A stretch of DNA of 64,000 bases, from assembly GCF_003345295.1 (NCBI RefSeq), contig NZ_CP031055.1:3410001-3474000 (forward strand), given 5' to 3'. This DNA comes from Vibrio splendidus (GTDB taxonomy: Bacteria > Pseudomonadota > Gammaproteobacteria > Enterobacterales > Vibrionaceae). Under the pieces are notes generated by a model. It had not been told where the DNA came from. It searched no databases and was given only the letters and a program-made list of their open reading frames with translations. Positions within the stretch are counted from its first letter, which is position 1. The number at the start of each line of letters is the position of its first letter. Positions 43,838-52,660 of the stretch are shown here, one piece after another. The position numbers and the translations under genes were made by a program.

Positions 43838-44583
43838 GCAGTGTAGTAAAAGTTGTGATACCCGCTAGGTTTAATTCTTCTCGTCTCCCCGGAAAACCCT
43901 TGCTTCAATTATGTGGAAAACCAATCTTTTGGCATGTGTTCCAACGAGTCTTTGAGGCAGGAGTCCCATCCGAAGATATTGTAGTAGCAACAGATGATGA
44001 GCGCATATATTCAAAAGCAATTGAGTTGACAATACCTTGCGTGATGACTGCAGTGGGGCACCTCAGTGGTACTGATAGATTAAATGAGGTTGCGAGTAAA
44101 CTAAACTGGCTTGATGATACACTCATCATTAATGTTCAGGGAGATGAACCGTTAATCCCTAGCCAACTCATACAGCAACTCATTACATTCACTTATGAAA
44201 AACCTATGTTTGACATTACGACTGTAGTGTCACCGATCCAATCTATCAAAGATGTAATGAACATCAGTATTGTCAAGGTAGCTATGGGGAGTAATGGGCG
44301 GGCGATTTATTTCTCTCGCTCACCAATTCCTTTTAACCGTGATGACCCCTCGTCAATTGAATCAGTTTATCGTCATATTGGAATATATGCTTACTCAGTT
44401 AAGATTCTTCGACAATTTTGTCAATATTCAGAGTCTATCCTAGAAAATATGGAAAAGCTTGAGCAGCTACGAGCTTTGAGTCACGGCTTATCAATCGGCG
44501 CGACGATTGTTGAACAGGCACCGCCACACGGTATTGATACCGTACAAGATTATGTCAACATTAAACTAATAATGGAAAGCTAA
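43834..44583 (+). CDS. kdsB: CMP-Kdo synthetase
   Basis: This 249-residue cytidylyltransferase activates Kdo with CTP. VVIPARFNSSRLPGKPL at the N terminus, VVATDDERI, LSGTDRLNEVA, INVQGDEPLIP and HIGIYAYSVKIL are all diagnostic. As with the other kds genes here, it is likely a second copy beside a housekeeping gene elsewhere, comparable to KpsU in group 2 capsule loci. Confidence 0.94.
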   Translation: MSSVVKVVIPARFNSSRLPGKPLLQLCGKPIFWHVFQRVFEAGVPSEDIVVATDDERIYSKAIELTIPCVMTAVGHLSGTDRLNEVASKLNWLDDTLIINVQGDEPLIPSQLIQQLITFTYEKPMFDITTVVSPIQSIKDVMNISIVKVAMGSNGRAIYFSRSPIPFNRDDPSSIESVYRHIGIYAYSVKILRQFCQYSESILENMEKLEQLRALSHGLSIGATIVEQAPPHGIDTVQDYVNIKLIMES

Positions 44584-44584
44584 T

Positions 44585-45511
44585 ATGTCAGTAATTGATC
44601 GCGCTAGAGAAGTTATCAGCACAGAAATTAACGGTTTAGAGTTCATGGCTACAAAGTTAGGAGAATCTTTTGAAGAAGCTGTCGAAGTAATTCTAAGTAC
44701 GAAAGGGCGTACCATTATTTGTGGCATGGGTAAGTCTGGTATTATTGGAAAGAAAATTGCTGCTTCGTTTGCAAGTACAGGGACCGCTGGCTTTTTTATG
44801 CACCCCGGTGAAGCGTTCCACGGTGACCTAGGTATGGTGAAGCCAGAAGATGTCTTTATTGCTATTTCGAATTCTGGCGAAACGGAGGAAGTCTTAAGGC
44901 TAATTCCTTTCTTGCGTGATAATGGTAACTTTATCATTTCTATGACTGGTTGTACGGGGTCAACATTGGCGAAGAATTCTCAATGCCACTTAGATATTTC
45001 TGTACCTAAAGAAGCATGCTTTCTTCAATTAGCTCCTACATCATCAACAACCGCTGCACTTGTTATGGGGGATGCTTTAACAGTCGCTTTAATGGAAGAA
45101 CGCCATTTTAAACCTGAAAACTTTGCGAGGTTTCATCCTGGAGGCGCACTTGGGAAAAGGCTTTTAAGTAGAGTTAAAGATGAAATGACCCCCTTTCCTT
45201 TACCCATAGTTGAGGAGGATTCAAGTTTTCAAGAAGTTGTCAATATGATTTCTCAAGGTATGCTAGGGATATGTATTGTTCAAAACCAAGATAAGCTAGG
45301 TATAATTACAGACGGTGATATCAGAAGAGCTATGGAAAGTTATGGGCGCAATGTCTTTGATTTAACTGCAAATAATATAGTATCAAAGATGCCATATTAT
45401 GTAGATCAATCCGAAATGATGGGCGTCGCCCTAGAGTTGATGGATGATAGAAGAATAAGTGCCCTGCTGGTAAAACATGATGATAAGTTAGTCGGAATAC
45501 TGAAGAAATGA
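44585..45511 (+). CDS. kdsD: arabinose-5-phosphate isomerase with shortened C terminus
   Basis: This enzyme interconverts ribulose-5-phosphate and arabinose-5-phosphate, the entry point to Kdo. The SIS domain (about 30-170; IICGMGKSGIIGKKIAASFA, HGDLGMV, ISNSGETEEVLRL) is intact. The CBS pair (about 200-308) ends abruptly at DDKLVGILKK, roughly 15 residues short of usual KdsD/KpsF proteins, which continue with an HMHDLL-like helix. The stop overlaps the Wzx start. The loss may be a recombination joint; the catalytic SIS part should still work. Confidence 0.92.
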   Translation: MSVIDRAREVISTEINGLEFMATKLGESFEEAVEVILSTKGRTIICGMGKSGIIGKKIAASFASTGTAGFFMHPGEAFHGDLGMVKPEDVFIAISNSGETEEVLRLIPFLRDNGNFIISMTGCTGSTLAKNSQCHLDISVPKEACFLQLAPTSSTTAALVMGDALTVALMEERHFKPENFARFHPGGALGKRLLSRVKDEMTPFPLPIVEEDSSFQEVVNMISQGMLGICIVQNQDKLGIITDGDIRRAMESYGRNVFDLTANNIVSKMPYYVDQSEMMGVALELMDDRRISALLVKHDDKLVGILKK

Positions 45512-46965
45512 CCTCCAATAACTTATTTGAGCTTCACAAGTTGAAAAATCTTTTATTTAATGGTTGTTACTACCTACTAAATGTTCTTTTTCCACTATTA
45601 ACTTATCCGCATGTTGCAAGGGTACTTGGTGTTGATAATATTGGTTTAGGTAATTTAGCCATTAGTTTAGGTACCTACTTTGCGACGATAGCGTCTTTAG
45701 GTATTCCAATATATGGTATACGTGAAGTTGCTAAGTGTAGAGAGGACAAAGCTAAGCTCTCATTTTTGGTTAGTGAGCTTATTATAATAAATACAATTGG
45801 AGTCTTGATTTCAGTTGTGATATATACAGCATTAATATTGTATGTCGATATATTTAGAGAGAATCTGTATATATATATTTTGGCTGGCTTGAATTTGTTA
45901 TTTAGTTTTTTTCAAATCGATTGGTTATTTCAAGGAGTTGAAAAGTTCAAAACATTGATGGTTAGGAACTTTATCGTAAAACTAGTATCTTTGATTATGG
46001 TATATAATCTAATATCACAACCAAATGATGTAAATGAATATGTTTTCATTAGTGTATTAGGGTTGAGTTTAGCTAATGTTATCAATATTCTAGAGTCTCG
46101 GAAATTCGTAAAGTTGACACTTTCTAATGTAGATATCAAACGTCATATTAAGTCAATAATGTTCTTTTCATCCACTCGTCTAGTCTCTACCGTATATACG
46201 GTATTAGATAGTGTGATCCTTGGGCTTTTAACTAATAATTATTTCGTTGGTTTATATAGTACTGCCGTTAGGCTTGTTCGAGTTGTTGTTGCGATAATTT
46301 CATCAGTGACTATGGTTTTTTTTGCTGACACCGCTAGGCAAGGTTCTGATGATAACGAAAAGGTTAATCTTAATCGACTTACTGACTTATTTGTTTTTAT
46401 ATTTTCAATATGTACGCCCATTGCAGGTTTTTTAGTTATTTTCGCTGATGTAATTGTTCTTTCATTTGCTGGTGCGGATTTTGTAGATGCTGGTGAAACA
46501 TTAAAAATATTATCTCTTCTAGTTATGATATCAATAGGAACTAACTTCCTTGGTATGCAAGTTCTATATGCTCGTAACTTAGAAAAATATGTACTTCAGT
46601 CTTTAATTGTGGGTGCAATTATTTGTATTGTTCTTAATCTAATTCTTACGTCAACATATAAGCACAATGGTGCCGCATATAGTACTGTCTTAGCTGAAAC
46701 TGGGATTCTCCTTTATCAAATTATTATTATTAAGACTAGAAAATTACCAGTTTTCTCAAACCTGCTAAGTAAGATGAAAAAAGCTATAATAGCTATCATG
46801 TTATATTTTTTGAGTATAATCATTATTCATAATAGCTTAATAATAGAAAACGAATTTAAATTTTTGTTTTTTATATCTGGATATTCATTAGTGTCATATC
46901 CGTTGATCTTATTTTTAGTTCGTGAACCTATATTTATGAAGATTATAGAGAATATTAAGAAATGA
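45508..46965 (+). CDS. wzx: Wzx-type polysaccharide flippase
   Basis: This 485-residue integral membrane protein has about 12-14 hydrophobic segments and the family start KNLLFNGCYYLLNVLFPLLTYPHVARVLG (split over two helices), then GNLAISLGTYFATIASLGIPIYGIRE. It flips undecaprenyl-linked repeat units for Wzy polymerisation. It overlaps kdsD by 4 bases and the next gene by 4 bases. Sequence is markedly more AT-rich than the kds genes before it, which is usual for the specific part of a polysaccharide cluster. Confidence 0.9.
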   Translation: MTSNNLFELHKLKNLLFNGCYYLLNVLFPLLTYPHVARVLGVDNIGLGNLAISLGTYFATIASLGIPIYGIREVAKCREDKAKLSFLVSELIIINTIGVLISVVIYTALILYVDIFRENLYIYILAGLNLLFSFFQIDWLFQGVEKFKTLMVRNFIVKLVSLIMVYNLISQPNDVNEYVFISVLGLSLANVINILESRKFVKLTLSNVDIKRHIKSIMFFSSTRLVSTVYTVLDSVILGLLTNNYFVGLYSTAVRLVRVVVAIISSVTMVFFADTARQGSDDNEKVNLNRLTDLFVFIFSICTPIAGFLVIFADVIVLSFAGADFVDAGETLKILSLLVMISIGTNFLGMQVLYARNLEKYVLQSLIVGAIICIVLNLILTSTYKHNGAAYSTVLAETGILLYQIIIIKTRKLPVFSNLLSKMKKAIIAIMLYFLSIIIIHNSLIIENEFKFLFFISGYSLVSYPLILFLVREPIFMKIIENIKK

Positions 46966-48299
46966 AAATAATCACAGTAACTTACTTCTATGATTTTGCA
47001 AGATACTTTGCCTTCTTAGAAGATAATATATCTAAATCCCACAACGAAACGGAATTTTTTAATGTAAGCATGTATCCTTGTGCTCATAGGTATTGGCGGA
47101 AGAATAATAGGCACTCAGTTATGGCAGCATTTGTGCCAGAAGTAGAGGGTGGCTATTCTCTTGAAAATGATCTTGGGCTTGTTGAAAAATTAATGTCATT
47201 TAATAAAAAATCTTATGAACTTTATGATAGAACTGAAGATACTAAGCTAAAGAAAGTAGCAATAAAATACTTAAATTACTTTGATTATTTATTTAAGCAT
47301 GAGAACTTTGATTTTTTAATTGTCTCTGGAGAGTCAAGGCTGATTCCATCCATAATAATACATTTAGCGAAATTTTATGGTGTGAAAATTATATATTTTG
47401 AACAGGGGCCTTTCGGAAAAACTATTATTGATTACAAAGGTGTAAATGCTAATATTAGTTTTTGTCCTAGTTTTAAACCTCTTAATAAAGATAAGTACAA
47501 ATCACTTTTTAACTTTATTAATGATTTTGAAAATAAAAACGAAAAATTTTGGTCTGTTGAAAAGCTTGGAATAGTCGATAAGGTCTATAGGTTTTTCACG
47601 GTGTTACTTATGTTTCAACCAAGGTTACTAACTTTTATACTCCCAAGTGATTTAGGGTTGGGACAATATTTATTCAAAGGATATATTGAACCGAAATTTA
47701 AACGTTTATCTATAAAAAACAAAAAAAAGTCGGAAAGTGAAAAGCATGCAGAGGTAGAGCATAACATTGAACCTTATATTGGACTTTATCTCCAAGTCCC
47801 CGTCGATGCACAGTTAATTGAACATTCACCTCATTATAAATGCTTTTACGAAATGGTTAGTGACGTAATTAAAGTTAAACCTAACGGGTATAGTCTTTAT
47901 ATAAGAGAACATCCACAATACCTAGGAAAGTATGATCGAAGAATTTATGATTTAGTTTCCAAGCACGATGATGTTTTACTTCAGAATGACGTAGATCTAA
48001 ATAGAATGATCAATGGATCCTCTTGTTCTATTCTTAATAACTCGGCTGTTGGTATTGAGTCGCTATTACTTGGTGTAAATGTTGTTTGTTTAGGTGAGGC
48101 ATATTATTCTCACAGAGGGATAACATACGATTATAATGGCGAATTAGAATCATTAAAGGATAATATTATTTCTGCTGTCGAAAATAAATTAGAAAAAGAA
48201 AAAGTGGAATCATTTATGTATGAATTTGTTTTTGATTATCTTCAAAATGGACATTTTCAAGACCTAAAGCTTCAATATCCTAATATCAACTTGATTTAA
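46962..48299 (+). CDS. capsule-synthesis (KpsS/KpsC-like) protein
   Basis: This 445-residue cytoplasmic protein has a GT-B like layout. It resembles the capsule polysaccharide synthesis family by FEQGPFGKTIIDYKG near residue 148 and the C-terminal YIREHPQYLGK...SSCSILNNSAVGIESLLLG...GEAYYSHRGITYDY region. KpsC/KpsS-type proteins are beta-Kdo transferases, and the kds genes of this operon provide CMP-Kdo, so transfer of Kdo is a consistent guess. Here it sits beside Wzx and Wzy rather than a KpsMT exporter, so it probably adds Kdo within the repeat unit rather than building a group 2 linker. Confidence 0.72.
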   Translation: MKIITVTYFYDFARYFAFLEDNISKSHNETEFFNVSMYPCAHRYWRKNNRHSVMAAFVPEVEGGYSLENDLGLVEKLMSFNKKSYELYDRTEDTKLKKVAIKYLNYFDYLFKHENFDFLIVSGESRLIPSIIIHLAKFYGVKIIYFEQGPFGKTIIDYKGVNANISFCPSFKPLNKDKYKSLFNFINDFENKNEKFWSVEKLGIVDKVYRFFTVLLMFQPRLLTFILPSDLGLGQYLFKGYIEPKFKRLSIKNKKKSESEKHAEVEHNIEPYIGLYLQVPVDAQLIEHSPHYKCFYEMVSDVIKVKPNGYSLYIREHPQYLGKYDRRIYDLVSKHDDVLLQNDVDLNRMINGSSCSILNNSAVGIESLLLGVNVVCLGEAYYSHRGITYDYNGELESLKDNIISAVENKLEKEKVESFMYEFVFDYLQNGHFQDLKLQYPNINLI

Positions 48300-48304
48300 A
48301 CGAT

Positions 48305-49465
48305 ATGCAGTTAGCTATTTTATTTTTTTCATTTTCGATCCTGATGTCTTCAGGTACGTATATTTCGATAGAGTTCAAAGAGCTTATTAATGCTCTAGTC
48401 GTAATATCGTCGATGTTACTTGTCGCATTTACACTGAGAGATAAATTTACCGATAAAAATCAAAATATTGGTAAGGTAACGTCTTTTTTTATTTATATGG
48501 CATTTCTGATTTTAACAATGATTGTGGCTTTTGTCAGGTTTGATACCGCGGACTTAGTACCAAGCCAATTAATTTTCATTGCTAAAATGCTAGTATTTTT
48601 TTTGGTATTATGGTTGTTAGGTGAATCTAGATATAGTATTTTAGAATATATTTCTCAGATTATTTTTGTTTTTAGTTGCCTTTCGCTAGTTTTACTTACA
48701 CTTAGGTATACCTTTGGTACAGACTTTTTGCCTATGTATCAAGTTGGTTTGGTTAAAACTAGTTTTTTATCTACCTATTTTGGTACAGATATTGGTTTTT
48801 CCAACGTAGTAAGAAATTCTTCTATTTTTTACGAACCGGGTTTGTTTTCCGTAATGTTATCCTTTTCTTTCTATTACTTTTTCACTAAAGAAGGGTTTTC
48901 CAATAGGTGTAAATTACTCTATATTTCCGCTATCTCGACGATATCTCCTGTAGGTTTTTTACTCATCAGTTTATTATTGATTGTTTTCTATTGGAATAGA
49001 AGTATTATATTAAGAGTGTTGGTTATCGTTTCTTCTGCGTTTGTAGTGTGGTTTGTAATAGAATTTTATTATATTAAGTTAGATAGTGTTTCTTTTTTAT
49101 ATAGAGTCGAAGATATTAAAGTTGGATTAAAAGTTTTCATCGATAATGTTTTTTTTGGTGTTGGAATATTTAATGATAATTTAATAAGTGAACACTTCTT
49201 AAATAGATATGGAAACACTAGAAGTAGCAGCAACGGATTACTAACTCTATTATATCAAACAGGTATTATTTACTCTGTTATATACTTTTATTTTATATGC
49301 AGGTCTGTCAAGTGTTATTTTTCAAATGGTTATTTTTTAGCTTTGGTATTGATTACCTTTATTTTGATATTTCAACCAATACAATACTCAAACTTGTTAA
49401 TATTGCTGTTTATTATGGGGCATTTTATAGATGATAAAAAAAAGTATTCTTCTGATCGCGCCTAG
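48305..49465 (+). CDS. wzy: Wzy-type O-antigen/capsule polymerase
   Basis: This 386-residue membrane protein has about ten hydrophobic segments and a larger periplasmic loop in the middle (around TDFLPMYQVGLVKTSF). RNSSIFYEPGLFSVML and a late GVGIFNDNL with SSNGLLTLLYQTG are like Wzy polymerases of the Wzy/O-antigen ligase superfamily. It should polymerise the lipid-linked repeat in the periplasm. No wzz is needed, since Wzc has that role. Its last 35 bases overlap the next gene. Confidence 0.83.
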   Translation: MQLAILFFSFSILMSSGTYISIEFKELINALVVISSMLLVAFTLRDKFTDKNQNIGKVTSFFIYMAFLILTMIVAFVRFDTADLVPSQLIFIAKMLVFFLVLWLLGESRYSILEYISQIIFVFSCLSLVLLTLRYTFGTDFLPMYQVGLVKTSFLSTYFGTDIGFSNVVRNSSIFYEPGLFSVMLSFSFYYFFTKEGFSNRCKLLYISAISTISPVGFLLISLLLIVFYWNRSIILRVLVIVSSAFVVWFVIEFYYIKLDSVSFLYRVEDIKVGLKVFIDNVFFGVGIFNDNLISEHFLNRYGNTRSSSNGLLTLLYQTGIIYSVIYFYFICRSVKCYFSNGYFLALVLITFILIFQPIQYSNLLILLFIMGHFIDDKKKYSSDRA

Positions 49466-50411
49466 TACTTATGGATTTTATAGTCATATAAAGGTAGCGC
49501 TTTCAAAACTTAATTTTGATGTACATTTTATTGATGAAAGTATTTATCCTAGTCGTTCGTTGATTGGTAAAATAATGTTGAAGTTGCCTAGGGGAGTTCA
49601 AGAACGATTACATTCAGTTTTTCTCTATAGAAAAATTAAAAAAATTGAGTGCGATTTTGTGATTGTAATTCGTGGTGAGTATATTACATCAGATTTAATT
49701 GAATTAATGAAAGATATTTATTCACAGTCGAAGTTTATTATGTATCAATGGGATTTCAAAAAAAACCTACCACTTTTAAGCGATCAGATACCTTATTTTG
49801 ATATTATTTACAGTTTTGACAAGAACGATAGCGATAAATACTCATTCAAACATAAACCACTTTTTTATAATTCTTTTCACGAGCAAGCTGCTATATCTAA
49901 CGAGAGATACCTTTTTAATTTTATTGGGACTGACCACTCTGATAGAAATGAGGTATTATCTCGATTCTTGCGAGAAAATGAAGTATGTCCAGGGAAGGTT
50001 TTCCTACATCTTTATCGCCCGATAAGGTCCATTATTTTAAATTCTATTAAAATGCCTGCATTCCTTTTTAATCGAGATCTTAGTATTTATAAATACTATC
50101 CGCTAAGTGAGATTGAAACAATTCGAGCTATGTCTGAATCTAAGATCATAATTGATATTACGCAACCTGGGCAGGGTGGATTGACGATGAGAACTCTTGA
50201 GGCTTTAGGGTTAAGAAAAAAGCTTGTGACAACGAATAGAGACATTGTAAATTATGATTTTTATCACCCTAATAATATCTATATTATTGATCGAGACAAC
50301 TTAAAGGTTCCTGAATCATTTATAGATGACGATTATGTAGAGTTAAATGAGGATGTATATGATCGTTATCATGTTGATAGTTGGGTGAAAGAATTTGTAG
50401 AAACTAACTAA
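49431..50411 (+). CDS. CgeB-like GT-B glycosyltransferase
   Basis: This 326-residue protein has SILLIAPSTYGFYSHI at its N terminus, YQWDFKKNLPLLSDQIPYFD (CgeB-like YQWD/ FD pattern) and a C-terminal DITQPGQGGLTMRTLEALG followed by KLVTTN, as in glycosyltransferases of the CgeB/Glyco_trans_1_2 type. It should be cytoplasmic and add one sugar of the region E repeat. A 35-base overlap with wzy supports coupled expression. A strong hairpin follows the gene. Confidence 0.75.
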   Translation: MIKKSILLIAPSTYGFYSHIKVALSKLNFDVHFIDESIYPSRSLIGKIMLKLPRGVQERLHSVFLYRKIKKIECDFVIVIRGEYITSDLIELMKDIYSQSKFIMYQWDFKKNLPLLSDQIPYFDIIYSFDKNDSDKYSFKHKPLFYNSFHEQAAISNERYLFNFIGTDHSDRNEVLSRFLRENEVCPGKVFLHLYRPIRSIILNSIKMPAFLFNRDLSIYKYYPLSEIETIRAMSESKIIIDITQPGQGGLTMRTLEALGLRKKLVTTNRDIVNYDFYHPNNIYIIDRDNLKVPESFIDDDYVELNEDVYDRYHVDSWVKEFVETN

Positions 50412-50424
50412 AGAAGTAATTAGT

Positions 50425-50457
50425 TGCCTCAGTTAATCAATAAGATTAACTGAGGCA
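50425..50457 (+). other. perfect 14-bp hairpin inside the capsule operon
   Basis: TGCCTCAGTTAATC and GATTAACTGAGGCA flank a 5-base loop. No T run follows, so it is not an obvious terminator; it may stabilise or process the operon mRNA, and it sits in the only sizeable gap (79 bases) of the 42462-56114 unit. Confidence 0.75.
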
Positions 50458-50490
50458 TGATGTAAAAACGATAGTAGGTATATGTAATAC

Positions 50491-51612
50491 GTGAAAATAT
50501 TAATTAATGCATCGAATCTCCATGTTGGTGGTGGAGTTCAGGTCGCAGCATCATTCGTTAATGAACTATCGCTAATTTTAGCTAAGAAAGAATCATTAGG
50601 AAATAAATACTTCTCTGTAGATATAATAGCATCAACTTCAGTTAATAATAGTTTAGGTATTAGCTTCAACTCAAGATGTTTTGATGAGTATAGTGTTTTG
50701 GACTCATATGGTTTTAATATAAATAAGAATATAAAGTTAATTTTTAAGCGTGATTATGATGTGGTGTTTAATGTATTTGGTCCTGTGTATTACAATTTTA
50801 GTCGAACCCAAGTTGTTACTGGTTTTGCACAAGCTTGGATCGCCTATCCAAATAATTTAGCTTATAATAAAGTCGACTTGTTTACTAAATTAAGATTAAA
50901 ACTGTCATTTATAATTAAAGAACTATATTTTAAAAGAAGCAACAAATTGATAGTTGAAGCTAGCCATATTAAAACTGCATTAGTTAATAAAGGGTATTCT
51001 GGGAAAAATATCGAAGTAGTTCCCAATGCTGTATCTTCTTTATATGATGATAAAAACGTATGGAAAAGTATAGATTTTAATAAAACTGAAAAGTTTACTC
51101 TGGGTTTTTTGGGTAGAAACTATTCACATAAAAATATTGCTATACTTAAAGAAGTAAATACGATTTTGAATTGTGAATTTAATGTGGAATGTGATTTTAT
51201 ATTTACATTTTCAAGTGAGGAGATGTTAAGTGCTGGATTTGAAGAATTGAGTAACTTTAAATCTGTTGGAGAATTACATGTTGAGCAGTGCCCTAATTTT
51301 TACAAAATTATTGATGCATTGATATTTCCAAGTTTGTTAGAGTGTTTTTCATCAACACCTGTAGAGGCGATGATGATGGACACGTTAGTGATTGCTTCAG
51401 ACTTACCTTTTGTGACAGAAGTTTGTAAAGATAGCGCTCGTTATTTTGATCCAACAGACCCGAGAAGTATAGCGGTTGAAGTAGTTAACGCAATTAACGA
51501 ACCACATTTAAATTTAGAACTAGTCGAAAAAGCAAGAAGTTATGTTGCTCAACAGTTTACAGCTAAAGAAAGAGCTTGTAACTATCTCAGTATTTTATTA
51601 AATAGTAAATAG
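50491..51612 (+). CDS. family 4 glycosyltransferase
   Basis: This 373-residue GT-B protein starts at a GTG (KILINASNLHVGGGVQVAAS is a common GT4 beginning). GFLGRNYSHKNIAIL opens the C-terminal domain, and the EX7E region is ECFSSTPVE near residue 287. It lies between a CgeB-like transferase and the L-FucNAc synthesis genes and should add one residue to the lipid-linked unit; the sugar is not determinable. Confidence 0.85.
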   Translation: MKILINASNLHVGGGVQVAASFVNELSLILAKKESLGNKYFSVDIIASTSVNNSLGISFNSRCFDEYSVLDSYGFNINKNIKLIFKRDYDVVFNVFGPVYYNFSRTQVVTGFAQAWIAYPNNLAYNKVDLFTKLRLKLSFIIKELYFKRSNKLIVEASHIKTALVNKGYSGKNIEVVPNAVSSLYDDKNVWKSIDFNKTEKFTLGFLGRNYSHKNIAILKEVNTILNCEFNVECDFIFTFSSEEMLSAGFEELSNFKSVGELHVEQCPNFYKIIDALIFPSLLECFSSTPVEAMMMDTLVIASDLPFVTEVCKDSARYFDPTDPRSIAVEVVNAINEPHLNLELVEKARSYVAQQFTAKERACNYLSILLNSK

Positions 51613-51622
51613 GTTTGATTGT

Positions 51623-52660
51623 ATGTTTGAAAATAAAGTTTTATTGTTAACTGGCGGTACTGGTTCATTTGGTAATGCAGTGTTGGATCGGTTTTTAGAA
51701 ACAAATATTAGAGAGATTCGTATATTTTCTCGAGATGAAAAGAAACAAGACGATATGCGAAAGAAATATAATTCATCGAAACTGAAGTTTTATATCGGAG
51801 ACGTCCGAGACTCACAAAGTATCAACAATGCAATGCGCGGTGTGGATTACGTATATCATGCAGCGGCTCTCAAACAAGTGCCTTCTTGTGAGTTTTATCC
51901 TTTAGAAGCCGTAAAAACAAATGTTTTGGGTACTGAAAATGTTTTGGAAGCTGCGATTCAAAATAACGTAGAGCGTGTGGTTTGCCTGAGCACCGATAAA
52001 GCTGTATACCCAATTAACGCCATGGGCATTTCTAAGGCGATGATGGAAAAAGTGATTGTTGCAAAGAGTCGCAATTTAGAGCATACGAACACAACGATTT
52101 GTGCTACTCGCTATGGTAACGTAATGGCGTCTCGTGGTTCGGTAATTCCACTGTTTCTTCGCCAAGTCTTTAGCGGTGAACCAATTACGATTACAGACCC
52201 AAGCATGACTCGTTTTATGATGACACTTGATGATGCGGTAGATCTAGTGATTCACGCCTTTGAACACGGCTCTAACGGTGATATTTTCGTCCAAAAAGCA
52301 CCCGCAGCCACGATTCAAACACTGGTAAATGCATTGTTAAAAGTTTCTGAGAAGCCTGAACACACTGTCAACGTAATTGGTACTCGTCACGGCGAGAAGT
52401 TGTATGAAGCACTTTGCAGTCGCGAAGAGATGTTCGTCGCTCAAGACCAAGGCCAATACTACCGTATCCCGTCGGACAATCGTGACTTGAACTATTCGAA
52501 GTTCAATGAGGAAGGTGAACAAGACCTGTCGGCGGTTGAAGATTACAATTCTCATAACACTGACCGTCTGGATACAGATGGCATGGTTGAACTGCTGCGC
52601 AAACTGAGTTTCATCCGTGACATTGAAGCGGGTAGCACCGTCGTACCAGAGGGCGTATAA
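51623..52660 (+). CDS. fnlA: UDP-GlcNAc 4,6-dehydratase/5-epimerase (FnlA/CapE type)
   Basis: First enzyme of UDP-L-FucNAc synthesis. The 345-residue soluble SDR has LLTGGTGSFGNAVLDRF at residues 7-23, FSRDEKKQDDMR, and STDKAVYPINAMGISKAMME, where Met replaces the usual Tyr of the SDR triad as in CapE/WbjB. Unlike the WbpM-type protein of region A it has no membrane domain. It is followed directly (no gap) by fnlB and then fnlC, the standard order. Confidence 0.93.
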   Translation: MFENKVLLLTGGTGSFGNAVLDRFLETNIREIRIFSRDEKKQDDMRKKYNSSKLKFYIGDVRDSQSINNAMRGVDYVYHAAALKQVPSCEFYPLEAVKTNVLGTENVLEAAIQNNVERVVCLSTDKAVYPINAMGISKAMMEKVIVAKSRNLEHTNTTICATRYGNVMASRGSVIPLFLRQVFSGEPITITDPSMTRFMMTLDDAVDLVIHAFEHGSNGDIFVQKAPAATIQTLVNALLKVSEKPEHTVNVIGTRHGEKLYEALCSREEMFVAQDQGQYYRIPSDNRDLNYSKFNEEGEQDLSAVEDYNSHNTDRLDTDGMVELLRKLSFIRDIEAGSTVVPEGV

